DNA of 64,000 bases from Symbiodinium natans (lineage: Eukaryota > Sar > Dinophyceae > Suessiales > Symbiodiniaceae), in NCBI GenBank assembly GCA_905221605.1, contig CAJNDS010002445.1, positions 143,501 to 207,500 of the forward strand, read 5' to 3'. Below, piece after piece: positions 49,642-60,993 of the stretch (the first letter of the stretch is position 1; each line of letters begins with the position of its first letter). The notes below the pieces were generated by a model, which was given only the letters and a program-made list of their open reading frames with translations, was not told the DNA's origin and ran no database searches. The translations under genes and the position numbers were made by a program.

Positions 49642-49697
49642 CGGCTCAAGATACTGGTGAAGGCGCTGTCGGCTCAAGATACTGGTGAAGGCGCTGT
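49642..49697 (+). repeat. 28-bp perfect tandem duplication
   Basis: The 28-mer beginning CGGCTCAAGATACTGG is present twice head to tail (49642-49669, 49670-49697). As 28 is not a multiple of 3, it shifts the open frame that crosses it (RLKILVKAL then AQDTGEGAV). Confidence 0.95.
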
Positions 49698-50392
49698 CGT
49701 GCGAACGTGGTCGCAAGCTTTTGCCATCGAGTTGGAAGTAGCTCGGCCCCTTTCTGCCTGTCAAATGTCGGAATGGCGGCATATAAATTCGCGTACTGTC
49801 AACTTCCATCATGAAAGTACACCGTGATGACGAACAACTCCAAGTGCTCTTGAGGCGTCTTCATAATAATGTGAAGCGGCTGAACTCCCCCTGCTGCAGT
49901 TCACTTTCCTGTTGGTTTTAGGTTGTCGTGCGTGTGGGACTTAACTGAAGCCGCGGAGTCCACGGCCTTGTGACTGAAGTCCGAATTCACACTGCTTGTC
50001 ATGCACAAGCCATTCGGACTTCTACACGCTCATGTGTTGAAGCAAATCCTGAAACTCGGAATTTTGTTCAACCTTCTCAGACGTCCGTCTCTTGGAATGT
50101 CTCGAAATTTGCCAGCAAAATTATTCCTTCCGGCTGCTGGGTGATGTTGATATCTCTTGTGTCTCGCACACACCCTAAACCCTAAACCCCAAACCCTAAA
50201 CCCTAAACCCTAAACCCTAAACCCTAAACCCTAAACCCTAAACCCTAAACCCTAAACCCTAAACCCTAAACCCTAAACCCTAAACCCTAAAGCCCCTTGA
50301 CAAATGTGCTTAGCAGATCTGCGCTTTCTTGCCTGGGAGACCAGGTCCCAAGCAAGTTTTGAAATTTGCCTAACTGCCTTTGCAAACATAGG

Positions 50393-50491
50393 GGCGGTCG
50401 TCAAAAATATGATCCCTTGTGGGGTACCCTAAATATTAGGTGCCGTATTATAATAGGGATCAAAAAAGGGACCATAATTTTGACAACCACC
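50393..50491. mobile_element. MITE, family D, second copy
   Basis: See the ends described for 46899-47000; the core shares GGGGTACCCTAAAT and the GGGATCAAAAAAGGGACC word. Confidence 0.75.
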
Positions 50492-50499
50492 CATAGAGA

Positions 50500-52420
50500 T
50501 GCTCTGGAGCATGCTCATCAGATGCAGTCGTGTGGCAAACATGCAGTGACCACACGTTGCCAGACCCCTTTTTTGATTGCTAAGGACCAGTGCCCTTGTC
50601 GTTCAAAGCCCTAAAGAAACCCTAGACCCCAGAAGCTTGTTCTCCGTCGAACCGCCGAATCATACGTGATCCTGCTTTCGGGCAGCTGATGTTGCGGAAG
50701 CTGCCTATTCTGAGTGGAACAAGCATTTTCCGGACGCTTGAAGTTTTGCTGCAGCGTACACTTGATGGCGTGTAGCACGCCCATGTGGCGTACTGTTCAT
50801 GTGAGTGTGCATATCACTCTTGTTTCGCCCTCATCGCTATTGGGCTTTTGGGGTCAAGAATTTAGGGTTTTCAGCGGCTTGGGTTCAGGGCTTCAGGGCT
50901 TGGCGGGGTTAGGGAGAGGGGAGTGAGGGTGCAGGGCTTTCGAGGTTTGTTTTGGGTTTCAGGGCTTAGGGCTTCTTGACTTCCACATTTGGGTTTATAT
51001 CGGGTTTAGAGTTAGCGTGCACCGGCATACCAAGGTCCCCTTGTAGCTTCAGCAGGAACCCTTCAGATTGTGGCATCGGGTTCTTTTTGCCCAGGTGCTC
51101 CTCCTGTGTGGATCAGGCGGGCAGATACCGAAATCTTGAACCTTCGAATTCAAGTTAATGTAAAACGAAATGTATGTGCAAGCATATGTAGTATACTTAT
51201 ACATATATACATATGTTAACCAAATACATAGGGATATGTCTCCGCGGTATTCATGTTCCTCTATACAGATTTCCTCTTCTGGTTGGCCACGCGAGAGTCA
51301 CTGAATTTGGTTCCTTCACCGCGAACATGGGGGCCTGGAAGGACTTTGAGGTGTGGTGTTTGAGGTTATATGAGGCGGGGTTTAGGGTTTAGCGCTTAGG
51401 GCTTAGGGTTTAGGGTTTCGGGTTTAGGGGATGATGGGGCCTAAGGTCAGGGAATTGGTGCTTCTGGCCACCCAGGAACAAATTAAAGCTGCACATTCAG
51501 TAGTCTGCTTGAGAAGTATGCTCCTTTTCTCTTGAACCCTCGTCCTAAACCTAGGGCCAAAGGAACATTTCTTGTGCTTTTATGGTTCTGAGAGGGGTGG
51601 AGAAGGACCTAGCTTGCACCAGCCACGACTCGCAGTCTGAGGAACCCTAAAACCTAACCTCCTGCACCCGCAAGGCCCTAAAGCCTGAGACCCAATTTTC
51701 GCTCCGGGTGTTTAGGGTTTAGGGTTGAAGGTATGGGGTTTAGGGTTCAGGGGTTAGGGTTTAGGGTTTAAGGGGGTTCAGGTTTAGGGACAACCGTCAA
51801 CTCTAGAGCGCAAGGGCCTAGTGGCGTCTACGGGTTTAGGGTTTAGGGTTTAGGGTTTAGGGTTTAGGGTCAGCTTCTGGCCATCTAAGGAAAAAGGATC
51901 GCTGCTTTACTTGGTGGGCTCCGGCTTAGGCAGAGCCTTGTGCCTGAACCCTCACCCCTAAACCCTCAACCCGAGACCCCAAACCCCTAAACCCCTTTAA
52001 GCCGCCCTTGTTCAGGGGGTGTAGTTGGGGTCTTCAACCCTAAGCCGTGCACGCTTAAAGCGTTCAGCCCGAGGGCTCGGGCCCCTAGGTTCAAAACAAA
52101 ATGGGCCAAAGGGTTTAGGGTTTAGGGTTTAGGGTTTAGGGTTTAGGGTTTAGGGTGAAGAAGCCAACAGCAAAACCCAAACCCGAGACCTTGAACTAAA
52201 GCCCGCCACTTCGAGCCCGAGATCCTAAACACCGCGTCCCACGGCCTAATCCCCAACCCCCAAACCCCAAACCCCAAACCCTAAACTCTAAACCCTAAAC
52301 CCTAAACCCTAAACCCTAAACCCTAAACCCTAAACCCTAAACCCTAAACCCCAAACCCCAAAGCCCCGAACCCCGAACCCCAAACCCTAAACACCAAATA
52401 CACCAGAAGTCTGCAACACA
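50500..52420. other. Repeat-rich interval without confident genes
   Basis: TTTAGGG tracts (51715-51780, 51835-51870, 52110-52160), a CCCTAAA array (52285-52385) and unassigned sequence. Short open + frames at 50366-50614 and 50976-51158 show no motif. Confidence 0.5.
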
Positions 52421-52423
52421 GCG

Positions 52424-52500
52424 CCATGGCTGCGATGGAAGCCGGCAGCCCGCCCGAGATGTTCTTCGCCTCCCACGAACTCCTGTCTGAGGAAGAGAGG
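52424..52500 (+). CDS. Possible first coding exon of the right-hand gene
   Basis: ATG at 52425 opens MAAMEAGSPPEMFFASHELL then SEEERRVV, directly after a CCCTAAA/CCCCAAA array. The Met may be the start or internal. Family not recognised. Confidence 0.5.
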
Positions 52501-52803
52501 CGTGTTGTGGGGTATTCAGGGTGTAGGGTTTAGGCCCAAGTCCAAAACCCTAAGCCCTAAGCCCTAAACCCTAAACTCTAGGTGTTTAGTGTTTAAGGCT
52601 CAAGGGATTTAAGGGCTTAGGGGCTTTGAATGAATGGGTTTTGGGTTTAGGGTCCACCTTGAACCCCGAAGCCCTGAAATCACAAGCCGCCCCCAAATCC
52701 CTAAAGCCCTTTCAGGCACCAGCGTCTCTCCAGGACCTTGCTTCTTTCAAAGGGCATTTCAGGGTTGGGGATTTGGTTTAGGGCTTGGGATATATGCCCA
52801 CCA

Positions 52804-52867
52804 GGACGCTGTCCTATGCGACGCTGGAGCACACGCTGCTCAAGTTCCGGCGCTTTCCGGCCTCTAG
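52804..52867 (+). CDS. Exon of the right-hand gene
   Basis: After GCCCACCAG one frame reads TLSYATLEHTLLKFRRFPAS before GTGGGA. Strong coding character. Confidence 0.6.
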
Positions 52868-53897
52868 GTGGGAGCCTCTAGCGTCGCGTCAGTCGTTGTT
52901 CTCTGCCGTCACCCCTCTCAACCAGCCCGAAAACCACAAGACCCCAAGCCCTGAAACCTAAACCCAAAAACGTGAATCTCTTAACTGGATGGAGTCGTAG
53001 GTCTCTGTTGCCTCGCAGTTTTGAAGGCCGACATCTTGAGGGGTGCAGTGCGCAGGGTTGAGTGTTTCCCGTAAGAAAGAAGCTCCACAGAGGAGAAGCA
53101 GCTTAAGATTTCAGCCAGAAAGCTAAGCTGGCCAAGATGGAGTGCTTAAGCGCCATTGATGCTGTTGACGAGTTTATCTCCGAGCCGGCTGAACCCCAAA
53201 GGCGCTAATCCGCAACCGTCCAAATTGGCGTCAGACTGCTATTTTGACGATTTGAAATATTGCTACAGCCGTCTCTATTATTTTTGTTTGCTGTTGTTTT
53301 CAGTTGCTATTACTGCCGCTATCGAGAGCATTGCTACATTCTTACTGTTGTTGTCTTTGTCTTAGTGTTGTTATTGTCTTGTTTGCTACTGTTCTCACTG
53401 TCATTGTTCCAAACCCTAGGCCCTAAACCCTTAAGCCTTCATTCCACCCTAGCATCGGTTCTGAGTGCCTCTATCGTCACCCATGCCTAGCTCTCCTGTA
53501 AATCGGTAGCCCCGGCCCCGAAGGGGTTGAGGGTCAGGGTTTCGGGTGTCGGGCGTAGGGTTGGGGGGCTTGTCTTTGCATGGCCTTGGAAATTCCCGAA
53601 GATTTTCCACTCGCCCGACTTCGTCCCCATCCCAACACAGTGAAAATGCCCTCAACCCTATACAGACCCTAAACCCAAAAACCTACACGCAGCAAGCTTG
53701 GAAAGCGATTCGCGCCGGCGATATGCTGAACCCTAAAGCTTCAACCTTTGGAAACCAGCTCTCAATCTTTGCGGCAAGCCAGAGCTACTGGCTTTTAGGA
53801 GTGCCAAGTCGTACTCTTATACCAATCCCTAAATCCCCAAAACCCTGAACTACCTAAAGCTTAAACCCTGAACCCGAAGCCCTAAACCCTAACCCTG

Positions 53898-53930
53898 CAG
53901 CCCGAGTACGGCAACCTGGGAGGATGGCCC
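53898..53930 (+). CDS. Short exon-like island
   Basis: After CCCTGCAG reads PEYGNLGG..., frame unresolved; between CCCTAA and TTTAGGG tracts. Confidence 0.3.
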
Positions 53931-54589
53931 ATTACATGAAGACCCGCCGCAGCCTCAGGGTTTAGGGTTTAGGGGCAACATCCGGTGGCCACAATAAGTG
54001 ACAGATAACATATGCGGCCGGCCCAGCACTAACACCCCCTAAGTTCCCAAAGATTGTTTCGGCTTCGCCTTGCAGTTCAAACTAGGGTTTAGGGTTTAGG
54101 GTTCCGGGTTTAGGGTTTAGGGTTTGGAGAATCGCTCGGTTTTCAGAGCCAGAAACTCCAGCGACTTAGACGGAGGCTTGTTGTTTTTAGGGTTTTTAAA
54201 CGGGTTTAGGGTTCAGGGCTGCTGTAGCCCAGTCGAAGTCCTCCTAGTCAGGCGCGCTGCGCTTGGATTGCCAAAGATGCCACCAAATAATTACTGCTTC
54301 TTGTAGCCTCTGACGTCATATTTCTGCAATATTTCTGTAAGCTGCCGAAGACCAGCAAACAGATCCGAGAAAGAAGTTGGTGAGGAAGCCTACAGGAAGC
54401 AGTCTCCCAAAATCGCCCATAGGGCGTAAAAAGTAACTACACAAAAGCCCTGTATTTTGGCATGCGGGGGCTACCCGAAACCCTAAACCCTAAACCCGAA
54501 ACCCTAAACCCTAAACCCTAAACCTTGAACCCTCAACCCTAAACCCTAAACCCTCCTTGACTATGCTCCGGGGTCCGGGGCAGTCGGGC

Positions 54590-54646
54590 TCCACCGAGGT
54601 TTGGGAACGATGCGTTCGCTGCTCCTAGACTGTCACGGCTGGGACG
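54590..54646 (+). CDS. Exon-like island
   Basis: Reads RGLGTMRSLLLDCHGWDG before GTTTTAGGG. Next credible + exon of this gene is beyond the foldback element at 59.7 kb. Confidence 0.5.
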
Positions 54647-54748
54647 GGTTTTAGGGTTTAGGGTTTAGGGTTTAGAGGGGTAATCTCTTTTGGTTAGGGG
54701 GGTTAGGGGCTCGGGGGCTTAGAGCGACCCAGAGCCAGCCTGCACCTC

Positions 54749-54790
54749 ATATATATATATATATATATATAATATGTATATGGATGTGGA

Positions 54791-54845
<55 letters not shown>
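54749..54845. repeat. AT dinucleotide microsatellite
   Basis: Two long (AT)n runs separated by AATATGTATATGGATGTGGAGC. Confidence 0.95.
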
Positions 54846-54846
<1 letters not shown>

Positions 54847-55088
54847 CAGGTATGTAGAAAAGCCCGAAATGGACTCATTTTGGACCCTCCTTTGGAATAT
54901 CGGTACACCCTCAACCTCCCACGACACTGAGCCAATTCCCCCTTGGTTGGACCTCAAAAAAAACCCTCAAAAACCCTTTACCGCGCCTGCACATCCAGAA
55001 AGCCCCAAAGCCCAAAAGCCCAACAGCCCAACACCCCACGTTTCGGGGTCTAGGGTTTGAGGTCAGTGTTTGGGGGTTGGGGTTCAGA

Positions 55089-56930
55089 CTACTAATGTCA
55101 ACGAGGTTTCCTGGGGTTACGGGTGGGGTCCTGTATCTTGCACACGGCCTGAACTCGACACACAACGACTCTAGCTGCGAGAAGTGGACATAGAGTCAAC
55201 GAAATGGAGCGTCATGACACCAGTCAGCATTCGGACAACTAATCTGAGCTCAGATGTGGCTATCTCGCATCTCGTAGCGACAACCCTGCCCTGGTCGAAA
55301 ATCGAAAACAGCCCTGCCACTGACAACACCCACAGCCTTGCATCACCCTCCAATGCCACTGCGGTTGTGCATCGAACTGACGCAAGCCCTGCGACAAAAC
55401 ATGTTGCATCGGAGAATCCGCAGGGGGGAGATGCACGTGGCGGGATTCATTATGTGATCCTCCAGAGCCACTTCGCGCATGCGACGCGGATTTCTTGCGT
55501 AAGCTTTAGGACGCTGACGAGGAGGTATTGTGGAAGGACAGCAAATGCGCCCTTGGCAACGCTGCCTTATGCTGCCTTACACCATGATTCCGTACATGTT
55601 GAGCAAGGTTTTACGTACATATATGCGTGGCACGTCTGTAGTTAGACGTATTGAGTTTTCCAATCCTGTTTTCAAACTGTTGCCTTCCTGAACGTCCTAA
55701 GTGCCAGCTTTGCGGAAGGTGGAATGGTCAATGGCATGGTCGACCTTTTGGGGGCGTTGCGCTCTCAAAAAAGCTTGTCACGTAACTACAAGTATATCAT
55801 ATCATAGTTCTCAATGCATCCAAAGCAGTCACACACACTGGCGTGTGTTCACGGCGCTCTCGGGCCTGCCGCCAAAGTGGGACATGATCATTGATAAGGC
55901 CCTCTATATCAATCCGAAGGGAAGAGATGGCATTGTTCTTGCTGATGACGCATCAACGCACGCAAACAATCCTCACCGTGACCTCAATGAAAAACCCGCT
56001 TCACACAGCTCCACAATGCATCGGCCAAAATGTCACAGAAACTGTCTTCATGTCCTTCTTGAAAAGGTTCCATTCCAAGCACAACGTAGTATGAGTGGCA
56101 CGTCATCACCGATAACTTATTTCTCATGACATAATATCGTAACCCAAGTGTCCTCCCAGTATTGTAAGCCTCTACCCACACACGACAACCCTCATGCAAC
56201 GCTCCTGATCTGATTTGCATATTACGATTCAATTGAATGGCGCACTTGCTAGTCAGCATAGTTCGTATGTGTGCCTGACGACAACTTCTAGCGTACTCCT
56301 GAACGTATTGTTCAATGCAGTCCATACTCTCCTGAATAAGTGGAAAAAGACATGAGTAACCTTCGCAAGGGTAGTGTTGTGGCAAATCCAGAGCATTGCA
56401 AAACCCTTTTAAGATGCTCTCTACTTGAAGTAGCCCAGACACCCTCGCACAAACAATGTGCGATCTGGTCCCAATAAATGGGAAAGTCCAAATCCTCAAA
56501 GCAGTCTCTCGCACGGCGACAAACAAAGAGAAGCTTCTTAAAATCAACTCACAGAGCACCAATAAAACAGCCTTTGCTACACTCCCGAAGCCAGTCGCTC
56601 GGAATCCAGGAACACTCACGTTGGAAAAACTGGTGTAGCTTGTCATGCCAACCACTTGTATTTCCCTAAACCTTCTCTTGCTCTGTAACTTATTCGACAA
56701 TTCCAACACTCCATACTTAAACCAGGGGAATTGGGGAATTGAATTTACCAGGGTTACAGACTTCTGGAACTCTGGAAAAATTGCGAGTCTGGCATTCCGG
56801 ATTCTTGGAGAACGAAGACATGGAGTTCTGGAACCATGGAACTTTGAACTCCAAGAAATGGCCGAATGTTAAACGTTTGGAATTCTGGAATTTGCGTCGT
56901 CATATTCTGATATGCATGCTAAACTTCAAA
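55089..56930 (+). repeat. Left arm of the foldback element
   Basis: Pairs with 57310-59441 reversed. Conserved blocks include 55184-55370 (frame MDIESTKWSVMTPVSIRTTN, repeated on the minus strand at 59346-59134), 55380-55640, 55860-56100 (PPKWDMIIDKALYINPKGRD, matched near 58590-58480) and 56450-56900. Confidence 0.85.
55984..56709 (-). CDS. Element ORF, left arm (241 aa, outward)
   Basis: Minus-strand frame reading from the loop outward: VGMTSYTSFSNVSVPGFRAT, LRIWTFPFIGTRSHIVCARV, DCIEQYVQEYARSCRQAH and EGCRVWVEAYNTGRTLGL. Preserved, with differences, in the right arm (57641-58156), which argues that it was once coding, but the right copy is shorter and frame-shifted. A + strand frame in the same arm (PPKWDMIIDKALYINP) is also shared. 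No transposase catalytic motif seen; either strand could be the coding one. Confidence 0.4.
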   Translation of the reverse strand: MLELSNKLQSKRRFREIQVVGMTSYTSFSNVSVPGFRATGFGSVAKAVLLVLCELILRSFSLFVAVRETALRIWTFPFIGTRSHIVCARVSGLLQVESILKGFCNALDLPQHYPCEGYSCLFPLIQESMDCIEQYVQEYARSCRQAHIRTMLTSKCAIQLNRNMQIRSGALHEGCRVWVEAYNTGRTLGLRYYVMRNKLSVMTCHSYYVVLGMEPFQEGHEDSFCDILADALWSCVKRVFH

Positions 56931-57120
56931 ATGAGCATTCTTCACTACGCGAGCCATGATAAAGCCAGAAAGCACAGCCTTTTTTTACTGCATGTGGCTG
57001 AGTTATGACCACGTGCGCCAGCAATCTGTCTGCGTTGCTGGGTCAATCGTGCTACCATAATGTCAGGAACCGGCCTGCGCTCCTGTGTTTGGGCACGGTG
57101 CTTACTTGAGAAAAGTGCGC

Positions 57121-57300
57121 GGGCTAGTTCGTATCATGCTTCGTCCCGCGAAAGAAAATTCGTATCATATGATACGAACCACACGACCAGCGAAAAAAGT
57201 TCGTATCATATGATACGAACTTCACGACCTGTATAGTACGAACATGATACGAACTGCTTTTTCATGATACGAACCATGATACGAACTATGATACGAACTG
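57121..57300. promoter_or_regulatory. Central cluster of ATGATACGAAC sites
   Basis: TTCGTATCATATGATACGAA, a perfect 20-bp palindrome, occurs at 57159-57178 and 57200-57219. The half-site ATGATACGAAC also occurs at 57244, 57264, 57276 and 57288, the last three spaced exactly 12 bp, and inverted at about 57126-57137. Lies in the unpaired loop between the arms. Candidate protein-binding sites for transposition or bidirectional transcription. Confidence 0.7.
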
Positions 57301-57309
57301 AGGTTTTGC

Positions 57310-59441
57310 ATGCAAAAACCGAAGTTTCCCAGCAGCTTGTAGATCACAACTCCAAACGTCAACACCCGGCCATTTCTTGAATTTGAGTGTTCTCAAGTTA
57401 CAGAAGTCCATGTCTTCCTTCTCCAAGAAATCCAGAATGCCAGATTTGCAAATTTCCCAGACTTCCAGAAGTCCGGAACTCTGGAAAATTGAATTCTGGA
57501 CCGAGAAGCCGCGAAGAAATGGAAAGCTGCAGTTCCGGAATTCCAGGTTTCCAGCCCCTGTCTATTCACGAATTCCCCCGGTTCAAGAATGGAGCGTTGG
57601 AATTGTCGAAAAAAGTACAGAACAAGATACGGTTTAGGGAATGCAAGTGGTTGGCAAGACAAGCTACATCAGTTTTTCCAACGTGAGTGTTACTGGATTC
57701 CGTGCGACTGGCTTCGGGAGTGTAACAAAAGCGCTCTGTGAGTTGATTTCAAGAAGCTTCTCTTTGTTTGTCGCCATGCGAGAGACTGCTTTGAGGATTT
57801 GGACTTTCCCATTTATTGGGACCAGATCGCACATTGTTTGTGCGAGGGTGTCTGGGTTACCTCAAGCAGAGAGCATAAGGCGTCTTGAAAAGGGGTTTGC
57901 AATGCTCTGGATTTTGCCAGGGATCACGAACTACCCTTGCGAAGGAAATTCATGTACTTGTTCTTCCACTTATCCAGGAAAGTATTTGCAGTCGCGACGA
58001 TCAATACGAGCTTGCCTTGATACAAAGACTTGGGGCGATTTGAGGATTGCAATGCTTTCGACCCAAGGAGAACAGTACAGGCTGAGCGCCCCAGTTGCGC
58101 AACTACACAATTATACGTCCCATAACTACAGCTTGTTGCCATCCTCTCACTCATAACAGGCTTATGCGCCATCTTGTACCTGGCAGGCCCCACCCTGTAA
58201 GACCCCGACAACGAAAGGCAAAAATAAAAACATACCATTCAGGGCCTCGCTAAACCCTGAACCCCAACACCTGAAATCTGGCAAGGCGCCATTAAATTGA
58301 AGAGGAATCTGCAAATCATATCAGGAGGGTTTCACTCGGCATGAGGGTTGCCTTATATCGGTGCCGTCATGCCACTCATACTACATTGTGCAATCTTAGG
58401 TACTGGAACCTGCTTTTAAGAATGACATGAAGACATTTTCTGCGGCATATTGCCCGATGCATTGGGGGGCTGCATGAAGCGGTTTTTCATGCGTCATCAG
58501 CAAGAACAATGCTATCTCTTCCCTTCGGATTGATATAGAGGGCCTTATCAATGATCATGTCCCACTTTGGTGTTGAAAACTATATGATATACTGGTAGTT
58601 GCGTGACAAGCACTTTTGAGAGCGCAACGCCCCGAAAGGTCGACCATGCCATTAATCATTTAATAGTTTTAAGACAGGAATTTGGGATGATTGGAATTTC
58701 AACAATGGAGAATGAGTTTTTGAATAGGGGATTCATGGAACTACGTCTAACTACGTATCTATCACGTCCAGATTCCTAGACGTGCCACCCCTATATGTAC
58801 GTAAATCTTGCTCAAGATATCCGGAATTGATGTTGCGAATTCCCTGCGCCGCAAAGGCAGCATAAGGCAGCGTTGCCAAGGGGCGGGCACATTTGCTGTC
58901 CTTCCACAATTCTTCGTGGTCAGCATCCTAAAGCTTGCGCAAGAAATCCGTGCTGCATGTGCGAAGTGGCTCTGGAGGATCACATATAATGAATCCCGCC
59001 ACGCGCATCTCCCCCCTGCGGATTCTTCGATGCAACATGTTTTCTCGCAGGACGAAGGAGACCCTTTTTGTTGGGGGGGGTGGGGGGGGGGGCGGGGGGG
59101 GAATGTGGATGCTTGGGGGAGTTGCAAGGGCGATCAAGGTTGCTCGGGTGTCAGTTCGATTCCATCCGCAGTGGCATTGGAGGGTGATGCCTTGCTGTGT
59201 GACTTGTCAGTGGCAGGGCTGTTCTCGATTTTCGACCAGGGCAGGGTTGTCGCTACGAGATGCGAGATAGCCACATCTGAGCTCAGATTAGTTGTCCGAA
59301 TGCTGACTGGTGTCATGACGCTCCGTTTCGTTGACTCTATGTCCACTTCTCGCAGGTATAGCCGTTGTTTGTCGAGTTCAGGCCGTGTGCAAGATACAGG
59401 ACCCGACCCCTAACCCCAGGAAACCTCGTTGACATTAGTAG
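57310..59441 (-). repeat. Right arm of the foldback element
   Basis: Inverse of 55089-56930. Differences include CCTTGCTGTGTGACTTGTC-region substitutions, a G-run insertion near 59074-59100, and loss or gain of short segments around 58240-58330. Confidence 0.85.
57641..58156 (+). pseudogene. Element ORF, right-arm copy (171 aa, diverged)
   Basis: Shares VGKTSYISFSNVSVTGFRAT, SRSFSLFVAMRETALRIWTF and PFIGTRSHIVCARVSGLPQA with the left arm, then departs by indels into an unrelated C-terminus. Probably a decayed copy. Confidence 0.5.
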
Positions 59442-59655
59442 TTCAGACGAAACAAACATACTACTTTCATTCCGGTTCCTGAGGGGAGTAGAGAGCCCAA
59501 AATCCTCGCCGGTTGAGAGGGGTGAACGAGGGGTCTTCTAGGACTGGCCCTAAACCCTAAACCCTAAACCCTAAACCCTAAACCCTAAACCCCAAACCCC
59601 AAACCCCAAACCCCAAACCCCAAACCCCAAACCCTAAACCCCACTAAGCTGTTAG

Positions 59656-59990
59656 ACGCCTGTAAGAAGCCCCAGGCTTCCTAAGTTCCACAGAGCAGTC
59701 GAAGAGTAGCTGTAGGCATCGGCCGAAGACGAGGCCCCACTTCGCCCAAACACCCACGGGTTTGGGGTTTGGGGTTTAGGGTTTAGGGTTTGGGGTTTAG
59801 GGTTTAGGGTTTGGGGTTTAGGGTTTAGGGTTTAGGGTTTGGGGTTTAGGGTTTAGGGTGTAGCCCTAAACCTTACAGGTCTCACAGCCGGCAGGCTACG
59901 GAATCGAGTTGGTGACGTCGTGGTCGAGGATGCTTTCGGCGACCCAGCCGTGAGCAACATCTCCGAAGGACAGTCCGAGCCCAGGGGTTG
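59656..59990 (+). CDS. Two exons of the right-hand gene
   Basis: ~59695-59735 reads SKSSCRHRPKTR (basic, uncertain). ~59882-59985 reads LTAGRLRNRVGDVVVEDAFG then DPAVSNISEGQSEPR, clearly coding. A TTTAGGG/TTTGGGG array (59761-59860) lies between and another follows from 60001. Confidence 0.5.
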
Positions 59991-60779
59991 GGGTGGGGGG
60001 TTTAGGGTTTAGGGTTTAGGGTTTAGGGTTTAGGGTTTAGGGTTTAGGGTTTTACGGTTTAGGGTTTGGGGTTTAGGGTTCAGGCGTTTAGGTTTCAGGG
60101 TTTAGGGTTAACTAGTGGTTTTGGACGGAGGGTGCAATCTCCGGTGTTGTCAGGAGTGTTTCGTGGGTGCAATGTCATGTTGCTGTGCTGGCGCTTTGGT
60201 GGAAGCACGAGTTTCCCCGGGTTCGCAACCGATACGCTGTTCATCGAAATATGCCCCTGCACTCTGCAGCTTGAAAGCCCAAAGCCCGAAACCACTCCGG
60301 GACACCAATGCGTGATTAGCATGGCTCATGGCTGTACAATGGCCAAGGACATCCCTCAGACTCCCCATTCTATCATGATAAGGTGAGGTACCGAAGATGC
60401 TCATGTTATCCCCCATCATGACATAAACCCTAAACCCTGAACCCTGAACCCTAAACCCTAAAACCCATTCGAACAAAGGTGGTATTTGTAAAATAGAATC
60501 TCCCGCGATAGCCTTGTGGCTTCTAGGAGATGGCCCCTCCAAAATTTGTGGGGGGCGGTTCCTTAAAGCCTAAACCCTCAACCCTAAATCCTAAGCCCTA
60601 AACCCTAAACCCTAAATCCTAAACCCTAAACCCTAAACCCTAAACCCTAAGCCCTTTGCTGTCCAGCTAAACTACACTACCGGGAATCATCAGCGACCCG
60701 AAGGGAGCCAGAATTTTCAACACACCCCCCTGATATCATGTGTGCGCGTACGTATATAGTGTATGTGTACCTGTATGTG

Positions 60780-60780
60780 T

Positions 60781-60828
<48 letters not shown>

Positions 60829-60965
60829 AGGGAGGGAGGGAGGGAGGGAGGGAGGGAGGGAGGGAGGGAGGGAGAGAGAGCGAGAGAGAGCGAGCGCGCG
60901 TGAGAGTGAGAGAGGGAGAGAGGAAGAGAGCGAGAGAGAGAGAAAGAGACACACACACACACACA
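60780..60965 (+). repeat. GA / GGGA / CA microsatellite
   Basis: (GA)n, then (GGGA)n, then (GAGC)/(GA) mix and (CA)n. All open frames over it are low-complexity. Confidence 0.95.
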
Positions 60966-60993
60966 CCAAACGAACCTGCGTTTTGCGAGTTTC

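Larger units (their letters stand above)
55083..59447. mobile_element. Complete 4,353-bp foldback element with 6-bp target duplication
   Basis: Element 55089-59441 begins CTACTAATGTCAACGAGG and ends with its exact inverse; TTCAGA flanks it at 55083-55088 and 59442-59447. The left arm (to about 56930) and right arm (from about 57310) are inverted copies over nearly their whole length, with small indels and point changes, including a poly-G/C insertion in the right arm (59074-59100). The loop between holds the ATGATACGAAC cluster. Arms carry matching open frames on opposite strands (see separate entries). Features fit a foldback or long-TIR DNA transposon; no transposase motif is recognised. 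It sits in an intron between TTTAGGG (54660) and CCCTAAA (59550) tracts. Confidence 0.9.

Noticed and set aside
54747-54935. Minus-strand ORF with IYIYIY run
   Set aside because: Produced by the AT microsatellite.
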